A DNA stretch of 36,978 bases from Pelagibacterium lentulum (lineage in GTDB: Bacteria > Pseudomonadota > Alphaproteobacteria > Rhizobiales > Devosiaceae), in assembly GCF_003992625.1 (NCBI RefSeq), contig NZ_RZMW01000014.1:1-36978 (forward strand). Direction: 5' to 3'. Of this stretch, positions 8,190 to 16,044 are shown piece after piece; position 1 is the stretch's first letter, and each line of letters starts with the position of its first letter. The notes beneath the pieces are model-generated. The model saw only the letters and a list, made by a program, of their open reading frames with translations. It searched no databases and was not told the DNA's origin. A program made the position numbers and the translations under genes.

Positions 8190-9098
8190 TCATTTGAGAG
8201 CCGCACATCGTCCCTGCACGGCAAGTCTTTGGAACGAGCGGGGTTCACAGCCCGTCATAAAGAACTGAATCCACTCGGCCTCGCTCCCGTACCAGGCATT
8301 GCGATCAACATCGCCTTGAATGCCGGGAACGGTTCCTGTTTGGGTGTACTGCCAGAAGGCGAAAGCGCGATCGCGATACCGTTCGCGCGGTTCAGCCGCC
8401 ACGGAACGAAGCCACATCGGATTATCGAGCGGTACACCTTCAAGGATGTCGCGGTGAAAATTGATATCGGTATAAATTATGGGAACTTTGCTGGTGTGCG
8501 CTTCCATCCCCTCCAACATGATACGTACTTTCTCCAAAACCTCGGCCCGTGAGAGGGTCGGCCGGCACTGAGAGCTATTGTTCCATTCCAGGTCGAGGAC
8601 GGGAGGCAATGCGTCCGGTTCTGCCGGCACATTAGACGCAAACCACGCCACTTGCTGATCGGCCGGTCTACACCAGTACATGAAGTGATAAGCGCCTCGT
8701 GGAATGCCAGCTTCCCGTGATCGCCGCCAGTTTTCCTGAAAGAGAGGATCTAGGTAGTCGCCGCCGTCCGTCGCCTTTATGAAGGCGAAGCGAGTCCCAG
8801 CCCTGGCCACCGCTTGCCAGTCAATCACACCCTGATACCGGGATACGTCTATTCCATGGATCGGCAAAGTGTGGGCGCGAGCTACTCCGGGATGCGGGCT
8901 GTTATCCCCCTTTGTTGGGTAATAGTTGGCGGCACACCCTGAGATTGCTGCCACTGCAAGAAGGGCAGCAAGGGAGACTGCGTAACGGTTTAGGCTTCCC
9001 AACCGGACGCCGATCTTGAATTTGGGTTGGATTTTGACGGCACGTGTAAAAACACGAGCCAGCGCAGCACGCGCGCGGCACACTTCAAATAACATCAC
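8190..9098 (-). CDS. GH25 lysozyme-like lipoprotein
   Basis: A protein of 302 aa from 9098, with a lipoprotein-type signal near residues 33-55 ending in AAISGC, so the mature protein is probably lipid-anchored. The long N-terminal extension makes the start uncertain; a TTG near residue 33 is an alternative. The rest is a glycoside hydrolase family 25 barrel: HGIDVSRYQGVIDWQAV (first catalytic Asp region), FAFIKATDGGDYLDP, GAYHFMYW, VLDLEWNN (catalytic Asp-Glu pair), IIYTDINFH and FAFWQYTQTG with the D-R-N segment near the end. GH25 enzymes cleave the MurNAc-GlcNAc bond of peptidoglycan. In a Gram-negative cell an anchored periplasmic copy may act in wall remodelling. It is not clearly in an operon. 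Confidence 0.87.
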   Translation of the reverse strand: MMLFEVCRARAALARVFTRAVKIQPKFKIGVRLGSLNRYAVSLAALLAVAAISGCAANYYPTKGDNSPHPGVARAHTLPIHGIDVSRYQGVIDWQAVARAGTRFAFIKATDGGDYLDPLFQENWRRSREAGIPRGAYHFMYWCRPADQQVAWFASNVPAEPDALPPVLDLEWNNSSQCRPTLSRAEVLEKVRIMLEGMEAHTSKVPIIYTDINFHRDILEGVPLDNPMWLRSVAAEPRERYRDRAFAFWQYTQTGTVPGIQGDVDRNAWYGSEAEWIQFFMTGCEPRSFQRLAVQGRCAALK

Positions 9099-9183
9099 AA
9101 TTTCCGCTTTCGCTGAGAATACGGTCGGAACTCAGACCACTTTCAGGAGGAAGCGAAAAAACACTCTAGCTTTGCCGCTTCCT

Positions 9184-9558
9184 TCAGGCGGAAATGCGCG
9201 GTGGACGCTTCAGTGTGTAGCGTGCGCTACCGAAAAAGACCAGATTTATGGCGCGCTGACTATCCTTAACAACTAGCAGCAGCTTCAACGGATCGGCAGT
9301 CACCAAGCCATATCCGAAACAATGGTCTTCAGCACCGGAAGGATGGTTCCGGTCTGTTTCGCCTGAAGGATGGTGATAGCCCAGTTGTGCGCTGCCTTCC
9401 TCATTGCTTCCGAGAGAGGATGCCTGCTCGTAACGTTCTGCGAGGATTAGGAATTCATTGCCGTGCGAAAGCGACTGTCCGGTTGGCACGATAAAGAGAC
9501 ACAGCACCACTGCTACCGTGATCATATGGGCATAAATTGAACGCACGGCGCAAAACAT
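9184..9558 (-). CDS. Small exported protein, C-terminal PPR motif
   Basis: A protein of 124 aa from the ATG at 9558 (a TTG lies at 9567). A hydrophobic N-terminal segment (MITVAVVLCLFIVPTGQSLS) should be a signal peptide. The mature part has several His residues and one Cys (GYHHPSGETD, NHPSGAEDHCFGYG), then a second, less hydrophobic stretch, and ends LKRPPRISA. I do not recognise a named family with certainty. The same overall plan (signal, His with or without Cys, PPR or PPK close to the end) recurs in four other small genes of this window beside copper genes, so a periplasmic metal-related role is a reasonable guess. It faces away from the downstream copper pump and has no operon partner. 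Confidence 0.6.
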   Translation of the reverse strand: MFCAVRSIYAHMITVAVVLCLFIVPTGQSLSHGNEFLILAERYEQASSLGSNEEGSAQLGYHHPSGETDRNHPSGAEDHCFGYGLVTADPLKLLLVVKDSQRAINLVFFGSARYTLKRPPRISA

Positions 9559-9850
9559 GGTGAGCAAGATAGTTCAAATATCTTAATTCTTCTTAACAAT
9601 GAGTCGTGAGAGTTCCTTGGCTAGAGATGGCAAAGAACGGACGGACGGTTCAACCGCATCCTTCACAGGACCAACGATAAATTAATGCGCTATCAGCAAA
9701 TTGCCCTCATACAAAAAGTCACGGTGATCAAGTTTCCGCTGGGCTGGATACCGACCGGCGAGCAGCATCTTCGCGGGTTGGTGCCGCTCCTAAAAATCCG
9801 GTTGTGACGCTACACGATCGCAGGTGCATTGAGCCGCTGACGTTTCCGGC
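9559..9850. other. Intergenic stretch without a supported gene
   Basis: A 292-bp stretch between the small exported protein and the formyltransferase-like gene. A 40-codon plus-strand frame (9685-9807) is present but has no ribosome-binding site or recognisable motif. Nothing else was identified. Confidence 0.4.
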
Positions 9851-10348
9851 TCAAGTGGAGGTGTGGAAGCCAGCCCACACCTCATTTGAAGTCGGAAATA
9901 TCGCATGCACATCGGCAAGAACCGGGGCAAGTTCAGCTACGAGTTCAAGCGACGCCCGGTAAGCCAGGATTTCGATTTCATGAATTGACGACGGAACCTG
10001 CAATGCGAAGCGGCGGACCGCATGAATCGGACCTGTATCCACTTTTTCAGCCATCGTGTGAAACGTGACACCAAATGTGGTTGATCTGCCCTCGAGGGCA
10101 CGCAAGGCCGGGTGCCGCCCAGGCAGTTCGGGGGGACCTGGATGGAAGTTGAAACATTGTCCCTTAAGTCCCAAAAGGATTGGGGGCGGCACAATCAGTT
10201 CCTGGCAGAACGATATCAGCCGAACTGCGCCGTTCTCGACGGCGTCGCGCAGCCCGGCTTCACTGGTGACGACGCGATATTGCTCGCCTATGCCCAAGCG
10301 GCCCGCAAAGAACTCCGCTTCCTCGGGGGCCATAAGCAAAACAAACAC
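9851..10348 (-). CDS. Short formyltransferase-like protein
   Basis: A protein of 165 aa from a GTG at 10348, two bases after the TGA of the copper pump gene, with GGAGAG about 8 bases upstream inside the pump gene. It is therefore probably translated together with it. It matches the catalytic half of the formyl_trans_N fold (methionyl-tRNA or GAR formyltransferase): CFNFHPGPPELPGRHPALRAL contains the Asn-x-His pair of the active site, and FHTMAEKVDTGPI supplies the catalytic Asp. Methionyl-tRNA formyltransferase is about 310 aa and has a C-terminal tRNA-binding domain, which is missing here. The product is therefore a single-domain formyltransferase of unknown substrate, not the housekeeping Fmt. 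Its coupling to a copper ATPase is unexplained. Confidence 0.72.
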   Translation of the reverse strand: MFVLLMAPEEAEFFAGRLGIGEQYRVVTSEAGLRDAVENGAVRLISFCQELIVPPPILLGLKGQCFNFHPGPPELPGRHPALRALEGRSTTFGVTFHTMAEKVDTGPIHAVRRFALQVPSSIHEIEILAYRASLELVAELAPVLADVHAIFPTSNEVWAGFHTST

Positions 10349-10350
10349 GC

Positions 10351-12390
10351 TCAACTCTCCATGTCGAGACGACGCAGCAGTTGTGCGTTGATGGCAACGA
10401 TCACCGTGCTGGTCGACATCAGCACCGCGCCCACCGCAGGCGCCAGGACGATGCCGGCCCAATAGAGCACCCCGGCAGCAAGCGGGATCGCAACGATGTT
10501 ATAGCCGGCGGCCCACCAAAGGTTCTGGATCATCTTGCGATAGGTCGCGCGGCTTAGAGTTACGATACGGGCAATGTCTCGGGGATCGGAGCGCACCAGC
10601 ACCACATCGCCGGCTTCGACCGCCACATCGGTTCCCGCGCCTACGGCCACGCCGACATCGGCGGTGACCAGAGCGGGCGCGTCGTTGACGCCATCGCCCA
10701 CCATGGCAACGCGCTTGCCTTGGGCCTGTAGCTCTTTGATCTTGTCGGACTTCTGATCGGGCAACACGCCGGAAAAGACTGTGTCGATCCTGAGTTCACG
10801 ACCCACCGATCGCGCCACGGCCTCGGAGTCTCCCGTCAGGATGACGACCTCGATGCCCATCGACTGCAGTTTTGAGACCGCCTGTTTTGATTCCGGACGC
10901 ACCTGATCGGCGATTGCAAACACCGCCAACACGGTATCGTCCTCGAGGAGATAAATCGCGGCCTGCCCGTTATCACCAAAGCTACGGCTCGCATTTTCCA
11001 TGTTTTTGTCGAGGTCGACATTGCGTTCCCACAACAAAGCCGGCCCTCCAACGGACAAGCGGCGTCCCTCGACAACAGCTTCGACGCCCTTGCCAGCCAG
11101 CGACTCGAAACTCGATGACCGCGGGACCACGAGTCCTTTGTCTTCTACGCTGTTGAGCAATGCCTGCGCGATGGGATGTTCTGAATCGCGTTCCACGGCG
11201 GCTGCAAGCGACAACACTGCATCTGGATCGCTGTGCTCTGCGGCGGCGATTTCAACAACCCGATGGGCGCCAAGCGTCAAAGTTCCGGTCTTGTCAAATA
11301 CGACCGTGTCGAGGTTACGCGCCTCTTCGAGGCCGCGTCTGTCGCGGATGAGCAAGCCATTGCGGGCACCCAGGGTCGTCGAAATCGCCGTCACCAGCGG
11401 AACCGCAAGCCCCAGGGCGTGCGGGCAGGCAATGACAAGAACGGTCACCACCCGGGTGATCGTGAAGTCGATCTCGGCACCGAGCAAGGACCATGCGGCA
11501 AGAGTTGCGGCCCCAGCAACAATGGCAACAATGGTGAGTAGGAAGGCCGCCCGGTCTGCCAGCGCCTGGACTCGAGACCGCGACGACTGTGCCTGCGAGA
11601 CCAGCCGCATGATACCTGCCAGAGCCGTGTCCTGACCCGTCTGAACCACACGCACGCGAAGGGAGCCCTGCCCGTTCACTGTACCACCAAGCACTTCGGA
11701 CGTATCCGACTTGTCGACCAAAGAAGACTCGCCCGTGATCATGGATTCGTTAACGGCGCTTTTGCCGGAAATCACGACCCCGTCGGCAGGGATCGATGCC
11801 CCCGGTCGCACCAGGACGACATCATCAACTTTCAAGTCGGACACGGCCACTTCTTCAGTCCGGTCCCCTTCCATCACGCGCACTGCCATGTCCGGCAACA
11901 ACTTGGCGAGTTCATTGAGTGCGCCCTGGGCCTGAGAGATCGAACGCATCTCAATCCAGTGACCAAGCAGCATAATGGTAACCAAGGTGGCCAACTCCCA
12001 CCACAGTGGGTGGCCATCGAACCCGAAAAAGACCGCAACGCTGTAGATAAACGCAACGGAGATTGCGAGCGAAATCAGCGTCATCATGCCCGGGAGCCGA
12101 GCCTTGAGCTCGCCGATTGCACCGTTCAGAAATACCCAACCTCCGTAAATGAAAACGATGGTCCCAAAAAAGGCGGGGATGAATGCAGATCCTGGATACT
12201 GGGGTGCGGTATACCCGAACCAATCCTGAACCATCGGTTCCCAAAATACGGTCGGCACTGTGAGGCCCAGCGAGAGCCAGAACTTGTCACGAAACATCGC
12301 GACCGAATGTCCAGCGTGCTTGTCGTGTCGCGACGCGCCTTGGGTCTCAACAGTGCCATGGGCGTGGCGGTGGTGTTGATGCTGATCCAT
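10351..12390 (-). CDS. copB: Copper-translocating P1B-type ATPase, CopB-like (CPH type)
   Basis: A protein of 679 aa from the ATG at 12390, preceded by AGAGGG; an upstream in-frame ATG at 12462 lies inside the promoter region. The N-terminus is His-rich (MDQHQHHRHAHG) and there is no HMA Cys motif. Transport and catalytic motifs are TGES, the intramembrane CPH (C322-P-H324), the phosphorylated Asp in DKTGTLT (D366), an HP motif (SEHPIAQ) and GDGVNDAPAL. CPH and a His-rich N-terminus mark the P1B-3 subgroup (CopB), which exports copper (and possibly silver) across the inner membrane. Its promoter region holds a CueR-type box (12468-12498), and the formyltransferase-like gene follows directly. 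With copA, the window carries two different copper pumps. Confidence 0.92.
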   Translation of the reverse strand: MDQHQHHRHAHGTVETQGASRHDKHAGHSVAMFRDKFWLSLGLTVPTVFWEPMVQDWFGYTAPQYPGSAFIPAFFGTIVFIYGGWVFLNGAIGELKARLPGMMTLISLAISVAFIYSVAVFFGFDGHPLWWELATLVTIMLLGHWIEMRSISQAQGALNELAKLLPDMAVRVMEGDRTEEVAVSDLKVDDVVLVRPGASIPADGVVISGKSAVNESMITGESSLVDKSDTSEVLGGTVNGQGSLRVRVVQTGQDTALAGIMRLVSQAQSSRSRVQALADRAAFLLTIVAIVAGAATLAAWSLLGAEIDFTITRVVTVLVIACPHALGLAVPLVTAISTTLGARNGLLIRDRRGLEEARNLDTVVFDKTGTLTLGAHRVVEIAAAEHSDPDAVLSLAAAVERDSEHPIAQALLNSVEDKGLVVPRSSSFESLAGKGVEAVVEGRRLSVGGPALLWERNVDLDKNMENASRSFGDNGQAAIYLLEDDTVLAVFAIADQVRPESKQAVSKLQSMGIEVVILTGDSEAVARSVGRELRIDTVFSGVLPDQKSDKIKELQAQGKRVAMVGDGVNDAPALVTADVGVAVGAGTDVAVEAGDVVLVRSDPRDIARIVTLSRATYRKMIQNLWWAAGYNIVAIPLAAGVLYWAGIVLAPAVGAVLMSTSTVIVAINAQLLRRLDMES

Positions 12391-12467
12391 TCCAATCCCT
12401 CTTCGCTTTAGAAGTGGCCCTGAATGCTCCGCATGGTCACAAATCGAGGTTAAGCCGAACAATCCAC

Positions 12468-12498
12468 ACCCTGCCCCTTACAATGCTGGGAAGGTCAA
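12468..12498 (-). promoter_or_regulatory. CueR-type copper promoter upstream of copB
   Basis: On the minus strand, a -35 TTGACC (12498-12493) is followed after 19 bp by a weak -10, CAGGGT (12473-12468). The spacer carries the dyad CTTCCCAGCATTGTAAGG. The 19-bp spacer and this dyad match MerR/CueR-controlled promoters, and the sequence closely resembles the inverted copy at 21645-21662 upstream of copZ. The copB ATG is about 78 bp downstream of the -10. The nearest regulator able to use it is the CueR encoded at 18772-19233. Confidence 0.72.
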
Positions 12499-12564
12499 GC
12501 GCAATTTACGTCAATCCTTTCTTGAAGCCGCGGGTGTTAGGTAGCAAGATCAAGGGAGGCTCCC

Positions 12565-13359
12565 ATGTTCTTCGCACTTTCGCAAATCCTTGACTTCTTT
12601 CTCACCCCATCCAACGTCCTGCTGTTGGCCCTACTGGCGGCACTGTTGTTTTGGATATTGAAGATCCGAAAATTGGCTGCCGCTCTCGGGGTCGTTTCGA
12701 TTATCGGGTTGGCTCTTGCGGCTTGGTCACCGCTTGGCCCTTTCGCTCTCGGCGTTTTGGAAAACAGATTCCCAAGGACAGCACTGCCCGATGATGTCGC
12801 GGGTATCATCATGCTCGGCGGTGCTGTCGACACGCATATCTCTTACGACCGGGACGCACTCGTTCTCAATGAAGCCGGCGAACGCATTGTCGAGACACGC
12901 ATCCTCGCCGCACGTTATCCCGAAGCCGTGATCATTCTTTCGGGCGGCGGCGGACATCTATCGAACGATAGCAGCCTCACCGAGTCTGCGCTTGCGCGAC
13001 GTGCCCTGATCGATGCTGGCGTTGTCGCCGAACGCCTCGCCATGGAAGAACTATCCCGCAACACATGCGAGAATGCCCGGGAAACGGCGGCTGCTCTTGC
13101 TGGACCCGCGCCGGGCACCTGGATCCTCGTGACATCAGCCAGTCACATGCCGCGCGCCGTTGCTTGCTTCAGGACAACCGACCTTGCAATCATTCCTTAC
13201 CCCGTCGACTATCGGACGAAATTCGCAGGGGGCGACTGGCCCGGAACGGCGTCGATTGGGCTGGCGGCAACCGATCTGGCGGCTCACGAATGGATTGGCC
13301 TTATGAGCTATCATCTAGCAGGGTTCACTCAGGAACTGTTTCCATCGCCCGAGAACTGA
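12565..13359 (+). CDS. YdcF/DUF218 family membrane-anchored protein
   Basis: A protein of 264 aa with a strong ribosome-binding site (GGGAGG) before the ATG. Two N-terminal membrane segments (about residues 15-35 and 38-58) are followed by a DUF218 (YdcF/ElyC/SanA-like) domain: [45 protein letters not shown] and [16 protein letters not shown]. Members such as ElyC act in envelope biogenesis, and YdcF binds S-adenosylmethionine in vitro; the specific role here is unknown. The gene is divergent from copB and is followed after 8 bp by a membrane cytochrome c, so the two probably form an operon. Confidence 0.88.
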   Translation: MFFALSQILDFFLTPSNVLLLALLAALLFWILKIRKLAAALGVVSIIGLALAAWSPLGPFALGVLENRFPRTALPDDVAGIIMLGGAVDTHISYDRDALVLNEAGERIVETRILAARYPEAVIILSGGGGHLSNDSSLTESALARRALIDAGVVAERLAMEELSRNTCENARETAAALAGPAPGTWILVTSASHMPRAVACFRTTDLAIIPYPVDYRTKFAGGDWPGTASIGLAATDLAAHEWIGLMSYHLAGFTQELFPSPEN

Positions 13360-13367
13360 GGCCAAGG

Positions 13368-13820
13368 ATGTATTTCAAGGCAGCCGTTGTTCCGGCCATG
13401 CTCGTGGCTCTGCTCCCCATAGCGGCCGTTATTTTTGTCTTTTGGCGGGGTGACGACACCCAAATCCCGGGTAAAAATATGGCCGAGGGCCGTCAACTCT
13501 ATCTCGAAAACTGCGCTGCTTGCCACGGTGAAGCGCTCGAGGGCCAGCCCCAATGGCGCGAACGCCTGTCCAACGGTCGCATGCCGGCTCCTCCCCATGA
13601 CGAAACTGGTCACACTTGGCATCACAGCGACGAACAGCTTTTTCGGATCACCCGTGATGGTGTGGCAGCAATCGTGGGAGGAGATTACCAAAGCGACATG
13701 CCAGGATTCGGCGAAGTCCTGAGTGACGATGATATCTGGGCCGTACTTGACTACATCAAGAGCACCTGGCCGGAGCGCGAACGCGAATACCAGGCCGATA
13801 TGTCAGCGCGAGATAATTGA
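13368..13820 (+). CDS. Membrane-anchored monoheme cytochrome c
   Basis: A protein of 150 aa starting 8 bp after the YdcF gene, with CCAAGG upstream of the ATG. One N-terminal membrane segment (residues about 5-26) anchors a periplasmic class I cytochrome c domain: heme-binding CAACH at 49-53 in [11 protein letters not shown], and an axial Met most likely in [27 protein letters not shown]. This domain is common in copper-resistance loci of alphaproteobacteria, where it may pass electrons to or from multicopper oxidases. The neighbouring Rieske gene lies on the opposite strand, convergent with it. Maturation would need the Ccm system encoded elsewhere. Confidence 0.88.
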   Translation: MYFKAAVVPAMLVALLPIAAVIFVFWRGDDTQIPGKNMAEGRQLYLENCAACHGEALEGQPQWRERLSNGRMPAPPHDETGHTWHHSDEQLFRITRDGVAAIVGGDYQSDMPGFGEVLSDDDIWAVLDYIKSTWPEREREYQADMSARDN

Positions 13821-14089
13821 CGTCCGACACACCGGCCGCCCAACATGCACGGCTGTAGTCACCCAAGTATCTGCTTTCGCGGGGCCCGGCCCCACAACGA
13901 GGCTGACCGCTGCTCGCATCCTCTGCAACAGAAGCCAATGGCTTGATCCATTAGATGCAACGGTCCTGACCGGTATGGGAGTCGCCTTTGTCGTAGGCCG
14001 TGCTCTTGGAGATATCCTCGATATCTTGGCAGCCTTGTGCGACGTTCAATTTGAGTGATCTCAATATGGCCTGACCATACAAAGTCGCG

Positions 14090-14647
14090 TCATCCGATGC
14101 GTATCGTGAGTTCATCGAGGAAGGCATATGGCGGCACGTCGAGATTTCGCGGAGCCGGACCCTTCCGAACTCGACCTGCACTATCATATATCGAACCGTG
14201 GCAAGAGCAAAACCAACCTCCATAAGGCCCGCGCGGATCGGTGTCCTGCTGTCCAAGCGGAATGCAGCCGAGATGAGTGCAAACTCTTATGACCACGAGC
14301 CATGCCGGGCGCTGAGTCCTGGCATTGTCGGGTTCCGGGTCGATTAACGCCGGATTGGTATCGTCAGAACGAGCCTGTTCAATAAGCGTCTCTGTCCGGT
14401 GGGTGATGAAGACGGGGGTTCCTCGCCATTGGATGGTCACGCGCTGACCGGCTTCAATGGAGGAAAGGTCAATCTCAACGGTCGCAACGGCCCCGATGTC
14501 AGCAGATAGTCGCATGCTGACGATCAATGGCCAAAATGCTGCTGCTGTGCCCACAGTAGCCATCACGCCGGTCGCTACATAAAGGAAATCTCGCCGGGTT
14601 GCCGACGTCTGCACAAAATGTCCAGTATCTGTCTCGCTGTTGTGCAT
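14090..14647 (-). CDS. petA: Stand-alone Rieske iron-sulfur protein (PetA-like)
   Basis: A protein of 185 aa from the ATG at 14647, preceded by an AGGAG-like sequence (GAGCC with AAAGGAG just upstream on the minus strand). The N-terminus has a twin-arginine-type sequence (TRRDFL) and one membrane anchor (residues about 22-45), as in the Rieske subunit of the bc1 complex. Cluster ligands are in CTHLGC (C123, H125, C128) and CSCHGS (C147, C149, H150). A PYAF segment follows near the C-terminus. Genes for cytochromes b and c1 are absent nearby, so this is an extra copy. It could serve an alternative electron-transfer chain or replace the oxidation-sensitive subunit under copper stress; both ideas are inference. 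Confidence 0.88.
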   Translation of the reverse strand: MHNSETDTGHFVQTSATRRDFLYVATGVMATVGTAAAFWPLIVSMRLSADIGAVATVEIDLSSIEAGQRVTIQWRGTPVFITHRTETLIEQARSDDTNPALIDPEPDNARTQRPAWLVVIRVCTHLGCIPLGQQDTDPRGPYGGWFCSCHGSIYDSAGRVRKGPAPRNLDVPPYAFLDELTIRIG

Positions 14648-14900
14648 TTGAGGCTCCTTTCTGGCTCCGACGCTGGTTTGCTGCCCAACTTTGTCTATTT
14701 CCGCTAAAGTATGCTGGTGCATCCAGCAACACAGACGAAAAGCGGACCCGCGATGGCGTATCATATCACATTTCCGACCCAACTTGATCGACGCTACATG
14801 CCGTGGTGAAGCATTGTCAGGTAGCTATGAAAGTGCCACCCGCAGACAATAGCTGCACAATTGTCTTTGCTCCTCCTCATCAATCAGAAAGGACGAACCC

Positions 14901-15097
14901 ATGCATGAGTTAAACGTTTAGGATATTACCTGCGGCCACTGCGCAGGAACGATCGAGAAGGCCGTCAAAAGTGCTTACCCGGCGGCGACGGTGGATGTTA
15001 ATCTTCACACCAACTCCGTCCGCATCAAAAGTGCGCAGCCGGGCGACGCTTTAAACGCGTCACCGCGGAAGCGGGATATTCTCTCGAACCTATGTGA
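14901..15097 (+). pseudogene. Decayed copZ-like copper chaperone
   Basis: The sequence aligns along its length with the intact copZ at 21700-21897, including the shared upstream stretch CAGAAAGGAYGAACCC and the metal-site region (ACCTGCGGCCACTGCGCAGG here). Codon 7 is TAG (14919-14921) where the intact gene has CAG, and a single-base deletion near 15045 changes the reading frame before the TGA at 15095. The original product was a small HMA-fold Cu(I) chaperone with a CxxC motif (here CGHC). With one nonsense mutation and one frameshift it cannot give the normal protein. It is followed by a decayed copy of the same small exported protein that follows intact copZ. Confidence 0.85.
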
Positions 15098-15182
15098 GAT
15101 ATGAGCTCGGCGGGATATCTCGTGCCGGGGGAGCCGCACCCGCCTTGATGTCGCTTCGTTGGGGGCGGGCTTTTTCAGGTCC

Positions 15183-15401
15183 ATGTTCGCGTCACACTTA
15201 TTGCGGTTTATCATCATCATCGCACTGAGAGTATCGGTAACGGCGATGTCGTGGGGGGGACAGACGTCAAGCGATATTGGCCGTTTGCAGCTCCATAAAG
15301 GTCACCAACTCAGCATAGGACGTTCGCGGCGTCTTCTGCGTAGAACATTGCGATCTTGCCCGACCCACGGCGCGCGGTATCAAGCCAGGACTTGCGTGTA
15401 G
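15183..15401 (+). pseudogene. Decayed small exported protein (copy of the 21980 gene)
   Basis: The first 45 codons match the gene at 21980-22351: the signal-peptide stretch SHLLRF-IALRVSVTAMSW, then QTSS and LLHKGHQ-like residues (LQLHKGHQLS). After HQLS the two diverge completely. The His/Cys-rich middle and the PPK tail of the intact copy are missing, and the frame ends at 15401. The position relative to the decayed copZ is the same as in the intact pair, so both came from one duplicated cassette. A short truncated peptide could still be made. Confidence 0.72.
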
Positions 15402-15507
15402 AGAACGGACTAGGCTCCGGGTCGGAGCGGTTCGCCTTCAGTTTTTGTCGATCGCCCGGCCCACGGAGCGACGCCTGGAAGGACTGAAATCAGCTTCTCA
15501 CGGCATC

Positions 15508-16008
15508 CTATGACGCCTGTTCAATTCGTTCTATGATCCTTTCCATCTGCTCGATTTCTGACCGTTGAGCGTCAACGATCTCATCGCAAAGAGAAACGAG
15601 TTCCGGGTCACTCAAGCCAGCCTCCCGACACATGAGAATGGCACCGGAATGATGCGGGATCATCGAGTCGATGAACTGCCGATCGTCGATCAGGGCTTGC
15701 GCGCGCGTCGCGGCAAACGAGCCGATCGTCAAGACGATGAACGCAGCATAGAGGGCGATGTTGAGAGCCTTCTTGGGGAACATGCCCGGCATCGTTGCCA
15801 GCATGAAGATGCCCATCGGCGCCCACATCGTCACTGCCATATAGAACATATTGAGGTTGTTCCGGAAGTCGTGGATGCCATCGATCATCGAGAACATCAC
15901 GACGTACATGACGATCAGACCGAGCACCATGTTGATCCAGAACATCAGATAGGGGCGCCCCGAGCCTTTGTCGTGCTTGTGTTCGACGGTGTGTGAAGAA
16001 TGGGTCAT
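15508..16008 (-). CDS. DUF305 membrane protein
   Basis: A protein of 166 aa; AGAAGGGA lies before the ATG at 16008. A His-rich N-terminus (MTHSSHTVEHKHDK) is followed by three membrane segments (about residues 20-42, 50-70 and 78-98) rich in Met (MFSMIDGIH, MFYMAVTMWAPMGIFML), then a DUF305 helical domain with the hallmark MIPHHSGAILMCREA and EIVDAQRSEIEQMERI. DUF305 proteins are frequent in copper loci, and the HH and Met residues are thought to bind copper. It is the last gene of a csoR, glutaredoxin-MauE, DUF305 operon (36 bp after the previous gene), which supports a role in copper handling at the inner membrane. Confidence 0.86.
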   Translation of the reverse strand: MTHSSHTVEHKHDKGSGRPYLMFWINMVLGLIVMYVVMFSMIDGIHDFRNNLNMFYMAVTMWAPMGIFMLATMPGMFPKKALNIALYAAFIVLTIGSFAATRAQALIDDRQFIDSMIPHHSGAILMCREAGLSDPELVSLCDEIVDAQRSEIEQMERIIERIEQAS

Positions 16009-16044
16009 TTCAAAAATCCCTTCTCGTCAGATCAGTGCCCGAGA

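Noticed and set aside
9685-9807. A 40-codon plus-strand frame as a small protein
   Set aside because: No ribosome-binding site, no signal peptide and no motif; length is within chance.
11000-11635. A 211-codon plus-strand open frame opposite copB
   Set aside because: It is antisense to all of the catalytic core of copB; the Ser/Ala/Arg-rich product resembles no family.
14844-14866. Small inverted repeat AGACAAT...ATTGTCT before the decayed copZ
   Set aside because: It lacks the TTGACC and 19-bp spacer geometry of the CueR promoters and sits before a dead gene; not enough to call an operator.
14919-14921. Possible recoded amber codon in the second copZ
   Set aside because: The gene also carries a downstream one-base deletion and its cassette partner is truncated, so ordinary decay explains the TAG better than recoding.
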